Shown here piece after piece: positions 24,901-36,900 of a stretch of DNA of 64,000 nucleotides (position 1 is its first letter; each line of letters opens with the position of its first letter). The notes under the pieces are model-generated. The model ran no database searches. It had not been told where the DNA came from and was given only the letters and a program-made list of their open reading frames with translations. The position numbers and the translations under genes were made by a program. This stretch comes from Escarpia spicata. Its lineage: Eukaryota > Annelida > Polychaeta > Sabellida > Siboglinidae. The stretch is taken from NCBI GenBank assembly GCA_963995525.1, contig OZ023209.1, positions 32,670,199-32,734,198 of the forward strand. The letters are read 5' to 3'.

Positions 24901-27900
24901 ATGTTTTATTATTCTGTCGACTAAGAACCATACTTACATACAAATTATTGACTCTGCATAAACGCAACCACTGCATTACCACATTTTAATTGTGCCTGGT
25001 ATTTCACGTGCAAGACATTGTTTTGTAAAATGTTACTTAGTGGTGGATGTTAGTCAATTCTCAAGGGTGATTTTATGTGAAACTTGGAAGAATATAAAAT
25101 TATATAAGATTTCACTTCATTGTATTGTGCCGTATTGAATTCTACTCATCATGTCACAAATTTGTGGCTAATATTGTGATTTGTTTTCAGAAAAGCTGTG
25201 CAGTTGTGCAGAAAGGTGTAGACTCTGACAGCATTGAATCACTCTTCTATGCATCTTCCGCAGCACATAGTCTTGGTGCCACCCACTGCAAAGTGAGTGT
25301 TTATTTAACTAAACTCTACAATATGTATAAATCAAAGCATGGGACAAGTGTAAATAATTGTCACAATGAACATGACAGAATGCTGATCTTCTGTTTATTT
25401 ATTAATTGTTTATACTAAATTTGGTGAATCGGAATGAATGTTCATCATTGGTTTACTATGTATCATGAGTAAAGGATGTATTTATATGCTGCTTTTTATG
25501 TAGTTCATATACAAATTAATGACATTAAAATGATCTGTAGACGTGATTCCTTATAGTTCTAATAGTATAACGTGTCTGCACATTGCCTAAAATAAAATTT
25601 TCCGTTACTGATCCAGTTGCATTAAATGTTATTAAAGATCGTATGGGTTTTATAGTAGAACCTGTCTTAGACAATCACTTTTTTGGTTACCCATGACCGT
25701 CTTTTCAGTGTTATGGGGAGACATGGCAGTTTAAATAGGGTATTTTTTATTTTGATGATTATGGAAAACTTATCTATCCAGCAAGAAAGAGTAGGTCATG
25801 GAAAGTAAAAAATATACTGAACTTTTTTCACTCAGACCCACCGTTGCCATGGTAATGAACAAAATGGCTGCCATAATGAGAAAATATAACAAACTTTGTC
25901 CACAGTCCCCAGCCATTACTATAGAAGATACAATCATAATTCTTTCACTATCAGACTTAGACTGCCTGGTATTACACAACTACAACTTGATATTTAAAAT
26001 ATTAATAAATTATATGTTGTTTAAATTTTGACAAAAATGTCGACGTTTTTTCTTTATAAATATCTATATAACCAAATCATTATACAACTTATTAGAAATA
26101 TAAGGTTGTAGTTGTGTGCAGAAAGTAATATGAATACAATGATGTAAACATGATTGGCATAACTTTAATACTGCCAGAGTTGTACGGAACACAAATAAAA
26201 AAAAATGCATTTTCTGTAAATGGCCGCCAAAGATTGAATAACAATTAGGCAATGATTTTTGGAATTGTTTTATCATTATTAATATTATGAAGTAAAAACT
26301 GGAGTGTCATGCATCTGATAACACCAATGAGGATTGATAGTGATTGATTAATATGAAGAACAGGACTGTAGCATTCATGTGCTGGTCCTTCCTCCTCCTC
26401 CTTGGGGACACTCCACTGTCTGAAGAAGGCCACTTTTGCCAAGTCAATCATGCACCAGTGAAGAGATGAAGCTGAAATGAAATATATCATGTATTAATAA
26501 AAAAAATACCTACTCGAAATGTACTGTGCATGCATGCATGCATGTGTTCTTGTATATGTATACAAATAAATATATATATTTATGAGTGCGTGTGCACACA
26601 TGTGTGCGTAATGTGCAACAACATATTTAGCATATGAGTATGAGGTAAAGTTTATTAACCCTCTCGTGGTCAGAACGCCCGAATCAACCCGAGTATGCCT
26701 CACGGCCAGAACGCCCGAATCAACCCGAATACAGGGGCACATTTAAACTGGTACCGCGAAACAGTGTCATCCAATAACGGCAATTTATTTCGGCAGTTAG
26801 CATATAATAATATTGAAGTTTCACTGGGAAGCATCAAAAGTGAGATATGATGGCGATTTCCGTGACTAAATAGCGCCAACCACCAAGCGGTTTTGTAGTC
26901 GAACGCAGTGACACACAATTTCCGGTCCCTCTTTTACGCCACGCAGTGAATATTTTAATGGTGATTTTCAGCCAATGAGATTTAAGTTTAACATTTGCTG
27001 CGGGCATAAACATGGAAGCACCCAGGAGTTATTCCAAAACACGCGTCCGCAGGCGATTTCTACGATTAAATGCTAACTTTTGAGCGGTCTATTTTGTTGT
27101 AAAAAAATATTAATGCGCCGCGCAACGAAGCGGGTGGTGTTTTTTAGCTTTGTTGTAATTCTCGACATTGTCATTATGTCGAACTCCAGTAATTCGGACT
27201 TTGATGGGATTTTCCAATCGAGTTTATAACGAACGCTGCCATCGAAGGGGAATGTTTTGTACTATGATTACGCATTTTAAATATAACACAAACTTAATAG
27301 TTCAGACGGGATGACGGCTATGATCACAAAGAACGCCATTTTGTATAAAATCTTGAAAATACATGCACTCTGAAAAACTTAAATTATTTCAGTTTTATTT
27401 ACCATAGACATTTAATTAGTTTTCCATTCTGTAGCATAGTAATTTGTGAACATTTCATACGCAGCATGTAACCGCTAATTATTAATGAAAAATATTTAAA
27501 AAAATGAATTGTTGAAAATTATTTAAGTATTTTATTTTTGTCAAACTTTAGCAATTCATATTTGGGTAATAAATTGACATATATGTCACATACTTGGCTA
27601 GTTACACCAGGAATTAGTTCTTCAAATGTAGTGAAAATTTTACTTGAGTCGGATCAAAAATTATTTATTTATTTGCATTCAAGCAACCCGAGTATATCAC
27701 ATGATTCACTCACAGCACATTCTCTCGATTTAATAGGATTCAATAGCAGGCACATATTTGCATTAATCTGGCCTTGAGAGGGTTAATAACTAAGTGTTTT
27801 TATTAATAAAGTAAAGATATCAAAATATTCATAGACCATAACTGTAAGGCTGAAATATAAAGCTAAGTAGTAACTGACATAAAAACTTAATCATGACATG

Positions 27901-30900
27901 ACATATATATATAGTTGAATTGTCTAACTTGCTTACACGGAAATATGACATCTAAAAAAATAATTATGTAAGACTTACCGTATTTTACTGTCGCATCCTG
28001 GCCTTAGGACTGCATAACTTTCATTTTAATCTCACTGCGCGATGCAGTATTGGCAAAGATCTCTGCCACTGTTCAACCGTCGGCTTCCCCGCCGTCTCCG
28101 GGCATCGCGGTCGGCGCTAAGGCCTAAGCCGGCGTCTGCAGTGGCTACGCGGGGCTGCGTTTCCGTTGAAATATGCTGTTTTGCCACCAATAAATCCCAT
28201 TACGTGCGTGCATCCTACAGTTGCCGAGCCTTCCATTTCTTTTTCTTTTATAACGTTTGGCTTCAACAAGATTCATGCTGATTTCGTCAAAACTGTCGTT
28301 GGATGCCATCATTGTTTACACCTGGAAATAGCAATATGGTGAATTGTGGGAGAAACGCCATGCGTCTCATGCCATATATGGAATTATCCGGGTCACCGCA
28401 GGTCACGAGCATGGTGGAACATCCCGATGCTGACGTGTCACAATGACGAACGCCAAATAAGGAGATAATCGGTTGAATTGTGCTCCCATATATTAGGATT
28501 TCCCGGAAATATGGGTCAAAGGGCGGGATTGCCGTCTAGACAAGCAGTTAGAGGATGGATTGGCGGTTCTATTCGTACTAAACAAGATGGTGTACGTTGA
28601 AAGTACGGCAGCGTTACTAAGGTCTAAACATCGCATATTATCGAACACATTCCGCGTCTTGTGAACTAAAACAGGATTTATCAACCCGCGTATGCCTCAC
28701 GGCCAGAACGCCCGAATCAACCTGAATACAGGGGCACATTTAAACTGGTACCGCGAAACAGTGTCATCCAATAACGGCAATTTATTTCGGCAGTTAGCAT
28801 ATAATAATATTGAAGTTTCACTGGGAAGCATCAAAAGTGAGATATGATGGCGATTTCAGTGACTAAATAGCGCCAACCACCAAGCGGTTTTGTAGTCGAA
28901 CGCAGCGACACAATTTCCGGTCCCTTTTTTACGCCACGCAGTGAATATTTTAATGGTGATTTTCAGCCAATGAGATTAAAGTTTAACATTTGCTGTGGGC
29001 ATAAACATGGAATCACCCAGGAATTATTCCAAAACACGCGTCCGCAGGCGATTTCTACGATTAAATGCTAACTTTTGAGCGGTCTATTTTGTTGTAAAAA
29101 AATATTAATGCGCAACGAAGCGGGTGGTGTTTTTTAGCTTTGTAATTCTCGACATTGTCATTATGTCGAACTCCAGTAATTCGGACTTTGATGGGATTTT
29201 CCAATCGAGTTTATAACGAACGCTGCCATCGAAGGGGAATGTTTTGTACTATGATTACGCATTTTAAATATAACACAAACTTAATAGTTCAGACGGGATG
29301 ACGGCTATGATCACAAAGAACGCCATTTTGTATAAAATCTTGAAAATACATGCACTCTGAAAAACTTAAATTATTTCAGTTTTATTTACCATAGCCATTT
29401 AATTAGTTTTCCATTCTGTAGCATAGTAATTTATGAAAATTTCATACGCAACATGTAACCGCTAATTATTAATGAAAAATATTAAAAAAAAATGAATTGT
29501 TGAAAATTATTTAAGTATTTTATTTTTGTCAAACTTTAGCAATTCATATTTGGGTAATAAATTGACATATATGTCACATACTTGGCTAGTTACACCAGGA
29601 ATTAGTTCTTCAAATGTAGTGAAAATGTTACTTGAGTCGGATCAAAAATTAGTTATTTATTTGCATTCATGCAACCCGAGTATATCACATGATTCACTCA
29701 CAGCACATTCTCTCGATTTAATAGGATTCAATAACAGGCACATATTTGCATTAATCTGGCCTTGAGAGGGTTAATTGATAGGGGCTCACTTTATTAACGA
29801 GAAAAGTGATTTAGAGGTATGAAATTGTTATAAAAGTGAACTTTATTGATAGAACACATACAAAGCTGTGGGAATATGGCAAAAACAATTTTTTTGTATA
29901 TTTTTCAAAATACGTCATTTCAGCTGCCGTGTCTGGCCTTAACTAACCTGCCGTGTCTGGCCTTAACTAACCTGCCGTAGAGACCACCTGTTCCGTTCGT
30001 AGAGACTGCTTTTCTGTGCTGAAGGAGAGGTCGCTGAAGACTACCAATAGATACAATGATGTGAGTGATCTGTGTGTTTCAGTTGACAGTGGGCAGTCAG
30101 GCCAAGTCTGCACTGGAGGGAGCCATCGTTGAGGGAGCACCCACTCGCACCATCTTCCAGGCTGTTGCTGCCCTGGCTAACCTCAGGATTCCAAGTAAGT
30201 CCCACACCCCAGGGCTTGACATTAACTTCCATAAAGTAGGACAAGTACTAATTCATGTACTTGTCCCAACAGAAATGTACTTGTCCCACCAAAAAATTGC
30301 TTTAAACAAAACGCCAGTGTTATTGCCATAACTGGCTATGGGGTTGTACCTTCGAAATTATGAATGTTGATATAGGCTTACTAAACGCAACTTGGCGGGC
30401 AGTATACCTTCAACATAGTTAGTATAGTCTTGAGAACATTATATTAATTAATAAATGGAAAACAAGAACAGGCTGCCTCCTTGTAACTAATTAAAATGCA
30501 AAAGCTAACTGTGTCGTGGCATTTTACTGAACACAATTCTGTATCAACACTACGTACAAAGTTCTGAATTATTTTGCTAATAAGACAGAATATTGTTTGA
30601 GATAAATTCCAGATACAGTTATGTAATTGGACCTAGCCATGCATGCTACCTGGTAATTTTGTTGATATTTACAACCAACAATTACTTAACCCTACAGGTG
30701 ACCAATAGTAAACTTCCACGGTGTACACAATTTGGAGCTATTTGTAGGGGTGCTTTTAAAAAATCACAACTTTGCTAATACTAATCATAGAAATATGATT
30801 GAACTATCGTTTTGTTGACAAAAAGACCCTTTATTATTATGCAGTGATGATATTTGCATAACATCAAATAATCATGAATATATAACTGTTTAAAATTTAT

Positions 30901-33900
30901 CAAAAATAAATGTAAAAAAACTATTTTTTCACCCTAGTACTAGCTAATTTCTGAGTGGTTGTATGCGTCAATGTCCAGTTAGAGAAATGTAGCCATGTAT
31001 ATAAGCAAATGATGCTTTTATGAAATTATGGACATTTATTTTGAATGTATGTATGTCCATACAGTATTCACATAGGGAACACTCTCCTCTTTATATATAT
31101 TGACAGGCTTTATGTTGAATTTTGCATAGGCACACATTATTTCAGTTTAACCAAGCCGAATTTGGCCCATGTGATCAGTGCAAAACTGCTCCCGGCCGAT
31201 TTTCGGCCCAATTCAGTATCTCTTTAAAAAAAATTTGTTTCCATCACTAGCAACTGACAGGGAATGCGAGGTATCATTGGAAAGCTGAATTATTCTTCTT
31301 CCTGTGGCATTTTTATCAATGAGTTGTATCATGTCATGATTCGGTAATAGCAAATCACAACCAAGCTTTAAAATGTCGTAGTAGTAGATGCCCAAATATG
31401 GCCGATTTTACTACGCTCTGCGCCAGGATTTTACATTCCCATTCATATGGTCTAAACAGGGAAATGGAGGTACCGATGGAAAGCCCAACGATTGGTCTAT
31501 CCAAATAAATTTACGTCGACGGTCAACCAATCAGCGCATGGCTCTAAAACGTCTTCTTGTTGACGCTGGTTTCATTACATCACGACGAAAGTCCGCCATG
31601 TTTTTTGTCTCGCTTCGATTATATAAGTTGAATTATTTCAAATGTCCACGGCAATATATCACCAAGATACATGACAGTATTTGTGGATCAAGTTATTATA
31701 CTAGTTCAGACAGTTACACAGACTTTGGGGGCTGTTTTGAAGTGGGTATTTTGCAAGTTGCTGGCGAGCCGGACATCGCTGTCTTGCACCCGGACTTGGG
31801 CCGATTCGACCGGCCTACTCGGTCCGCCAGCGAAGGATACGATGCATTCAGAATTCAAATACAACATGTCCTATAACCTGATGACATATATGTGTGTAAT
31901 TAGGAACTGTAGGTATTACTTAATTTATTGATATGTAAGGAAATTGATAATAGATACGTCATGTTATCGGACAGTTGCGCAACGGGAGGCCCATTGCCGT
32001 ATTGGTTGTATTTGAACGTTCTATGAATAATACAATAAAATGAAAAGTTCTGAATATATTTAAGTCTAGTTTTCATTATCACGCAGCTGAAATGTACAGC
32101 TACATTTGTCACACTGCATGCATGAACATACAACCGCTCAATAATTATTTTGTCACTGGACAAACTTGGGTTTCTACTTTACCCTCGGTCTGACGTTCAT
32201 GAAGAATTGTCTAAATTTTACATGGGTCTACCTAAAAAAAACTGCAGGGTTAAACAAATAAAAAACTAGCTCGTTAGTTAACAGTTGCCCCTTTCTGTAA
32301 CTGGTTGCCCAAGTCACCAAGTGATATAAGGGTGGACAGTACAGGGGTGCCTGCATAGGACTTCATACTTATAACTTTAGGCAAAGTCATCATTCACTTG
32401 CTACAGTTTATCAATATCTTGCCCTGCAATAGACCTTAAGCAGGGGCAGAGCAAGGGGTTGAAGTGGCATCAAGCACAATTTATTTGATGGCTAACGCCC
32501 ATTAATATATCTAGACAAGGACCCAAATGTCAGTCGCCCACAGGCAGGACAATAATTAATGGACAGTTATAAATTGCATGCTGCAACTAAAGCAATTTAT
32601 CTAGTCACAGGTTATACCCGCAAATGCAACGAGGTAGTAACAACTTCAGTCCCTGTTAATGTTGTGACTCAATCAACTTGTCCCATCGGACAAGTGCCCT
32701 GGACAATGTAATTGTCCAACATTGGTAATTAGTGGAAGCGTTAATGTCGAGCCCTGCACCCAGTGCCATTTGTGTTCCAGTAAACATAGTGTGTCGATAA
32801 ATATTAATCTTCATTGTTTGTAAAATACAGAACACCGTAGAAAATTATTATATTTGTAATGGTGGTAACTGATACCCTTGGACTGTTGCATCATAGTTGT
32901 AATGATTGTGTGACAATGTGTGTCATTTGACGCTTCAGTTGATGCCAAGAAGGTTTCCTCTGCCCTTCTTGCAACTCTCAAGGTGGAAGATTCACCACTC
33001 AGGTTTGTGTGTAGTTTCACATTGTCACTTGCCCTTGTTTTCTGTTCAAGTAATGCTGACACTAAATGTATTCGTAGTGAACCAAGTCAACCAACATTGA
33101 CATCCAGGCAGTCCAGTCTACTCTGGCACTGCCTGGCTCTGTCTGCGTGGCGTATGGGAGCTGGCTGCCCCCTAGTGGGCACATGAGGTGTATTCCCATT
33201 CCACAATGTTGGAGAGTAAGCCTGTCCCCGGTCCTCTCAGACTGGTGTGGATAGGACCGTGCATATTCCATAGACTTCCCCGAGTCACAGTGTGGCCATG
33301 ATGAGGGAGACAAACCATGCATGGTACAACCAATATACTAGTAACAATTATCAAATTATGTTGGTTTATAACGTGATCAAAGTCATAGATTTAGTACCAA
33401 GTGAAGATTGTTGAATTACAGAATGCACATGTTGTCATTGCAGCCACGGATATGCCTTTTATGCTGCATCATACCTAAAAGGCGATTTAAAGACTTTCTT
33501 TGACCTCATAGAAGATGTCATTGCACAAGCTGATGAGATTGGCGAAACGTTTTTGCAGGTAAGCATCGTGAAGGGGATAGTTTGTGTGAAATGTCACACT
33601 CTGGTGTTGACCTAAACATCCTTGGTGCAGAAGTGATGCTTGAAACGATATCTGACTATATGAATGCAGATAAAAACCAACTGATCTGTGCTAACCATTT
33701 CACATTTCTATTTGAACTATTAGAAATGTAATCGGTAAGTAATCTGTTTTCAGCCTTGGTTTCAGTGTCTGGGCCCATCCGCGCCATTGAATGATACATC
33801 TGTGTTGTAGTTTGAGTCCGGGCTCTACACAACTGCTGTCGTCCTCGATTCATCCTACAAACTGGCAGCTGCGCATAAAAAGGAACCAACAGTGCTTGCA

Positions 33901-36900
33901 GTAAGTTTGCCTATGTTGTCCTTTTTGCATTTTCTTTGAACTTCTTTATTCCAGGTCATTACTCGCACAGTTAGCAAGCAACCGTATTAGAATCACATGC
34001 TCCAAATGGTTACCACATCATTCTTACTGAACAATTTATTGTTAACCCTCTCTTGGTCAGAACGCCCGAATCAACCCGACTCCCACTCATGGCCAGAACG
34101 CCTGAATACGCCCGAATACGGGGGCACATTTAACCTGAAACAGTGTCATCCAATAACGGCAATTTATTTTGGCAGTTAGCATATAATAATATTGAAGTTT
34201 CACTGGGAAGTGTCAAAAGTGAGAAATGATGGCGATTTCCGTGGCTAAATAGCGCCAACCACCACGCTGTTTTGTAGTCGAACGCAGCGACACACAATTT
34301 CTGGTCCCTCTTTTACGCCACGCAGTGAATATTTTAATGGTGATTTTCAGTCAATGAGATTAAAGTTGAACATTTGCTGCAGGCATAAACATGGAAGCAC
34401 CCAGGAATTATTCCAAAACATGCTTCCGCAGGCGATTTCTACGATTAAATGCTAACTTTTGAACGGACTATTTTGTTGTAAAGAAGTGTTAATCCGCCGC
34501 GCAACGAAGCGGGTGGTGTTTTTTAGCTTTGATGTAATTCTCGACATTGTCATGTCAAACTCCAGTAATTCGGACTTTGATGGGATTTTCGAATCGAGTT
34601 TATAATGAATGCTGCCATCGAAGGGGAATGTTTTGTACTGTGATTACGCATTTTAAATATAACACTAACTTAATACTTCAGACGGGATGACGGCTATGAT
34701 CACAAAGAACGCCATTTTGTATAGAATCTTGAAAATACATGCACTCTGAAAAAAATGAAATTATTTCAGTTTTATTTACCATATACATTTAATTAGTTTT
34801 CCATTCTGTAGCATAGTAATTTATGAACATTTCATACGCAGCATGTAACCGCTAATTATTAATGAAAAAGATTTAAAAAAAATGAATTGTTGAAAATTAT
34901 TTAAGTATTTTATTTTTGTCAAACTTTAGCAATTCATATTCGGGTAATAAATTGACATATATGTCACATACTTGGCTAGTTACCCCAGGAATTAGTTCTT
35001 CAAATGTAGTGAAAATTTTACTTGAGTCGGATCAAAAATTAGTTATTTATTTGCATTCATGCAACCCGAGTATATCACATGATTCACTCACAGCACATTC
35101 TCTCGATTTAATAGGATTCAATAACAGGCACATATTTGCATTTATGCAAGCAACAACACAGAGTCCAATATAGTGATGAAAAAAGGCCAAATGAATGACG
35201 TTTATTTATTAACGTGATAAGAGAGAAATGTGGGCTCGACATCCCAAGGCCAGGCCTGTGACTGAGCCCATACTAGTCTCCTGTACCTCAGGTTGACAGA
35301 GCCCACATTTCGGCACATAAAACAAGCAGTATTGGTATACATTATATCATATATCAAACAATGTCATTACTGCTAAAATCACCATAGACCTACTGCACAG
35401 TATAATACTAGCCAAGCACACCAGTCAACCACACCAAATCTAAAACCAACACTACCCGCTGACGCATTATACTATATATAACTGAGGCTAAACCTTAAAA
35501 GTGGGGTAGATTATGCCACCAGTCACCTCAACCTGTGACCACCCCACGAATATAAAACTGTAAAAGGACAACACTAACGCTCTCATTCAAGCAGTCCTAA
35601 TGTATTTCTTAAACGCATCCGATGTCCATCTACCTTCCGCCCTACATATTTGCATTAATCTGGCCTTGAGAGGGTTAATAATTACAAATTGGCAACATTG
35701 TATTTGGGAACCTCATAAGCAGAGTTAATTTATGCTTTTAAAAAACTTCCATGGACTTGGATTGTTGTAATATTGTTTCACAGTGGCAACTTGTTACTCC
35801 ACTTGAACCTGACTGATTATGTATTGTACATTAATTAGTTTATTATTTAATGTATTCTTAACAAATCAAAATATTACAACTTTTGTATTAGATGATCCGT
35901 ATAGGCCGAGCTTCGTATCAGTGTTTACATCTGGTTTCCTAGCACGCATTACAGAGTAAATGTTGTTATCATTGTGACTTCAGGATAAGGTAACTCAGTT
36001 TGCGAACTACATGCTCAACCGCAAACACATGGACTCGCTGAAGAATGCAGCAACCATCCTGTCGACCATCAAGACACTCACAGAGAACAAGGTAACATCA
36101 CTCTGTCTACTGGCGTACATAGTGAGTATGGCTGTCACTTGTGATATCACTTGTTATCTGATGATAGTTTTAGATTTGAAACATGCGTCAGATGTCTGCC
36201 GAGCACTAGTTATATTGTTGACATAATGACTGTCTACGTTGTGGTTACTAAATTAAAATAATGTGCTCTATGCTCATTTGTCAGCTCTCTTTGCCATCAT
36301 ACTTAGCTGTAACAAACAATATATTGATATATATATATATATATATATATACTTCCTGCCAACTGTTTTATATACTAAAGTGTAATTCTGAGATGGCTAC
36401 AAAATCGGTGCAAGCACAAATATTGATCACTAAGTTCAACCCATGTGTGTAGGTGGGCAAGCAGTTAATCTAATTGTTTCTTTTGCTTGTAATTGCCTTG
36501 TGTTATGTTTGTAAAAACATTTAGAAGTATCTGATATTTGCTTAGATTGATATGTCTATTGAGTGAATTGTTTCTTGTAGTACCATGTTCCCATCGCTGT
36601 CACCCTCGCCAGCCAGGTGTCCGTCTCTGATCAGTACCCAACCGTGCAGGTAGGTGGCACTGGATATTAAGCACAACTAATAATTTCTTGGTTTGTTCTT
36701 CTTACTGAGTTTTTTGTCTAAATGATTTGCGCTATATAAGTTCTGTCTGTCTATTATTAGATGTATTCTTGGTGAACCAACATTGACATCCAGGCGGTCC
36801 AGTGTACTCTGGCATTGCCTGGCTCTGTCTGCGTGGCGTACGGGAGCTGACTGCCTCCTAGTGGGCACATGAGGTGTATTCCCATTCCACAATGTTGGAG

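Noticed and set aside
33290..33327. C/D-box snoRNA in the 237-bp repeats (atgatga box)
   Set aside because: A C-box-like atgatga exists, but no D box follows at a proper distance and no terminal stem is seen in the three copies.
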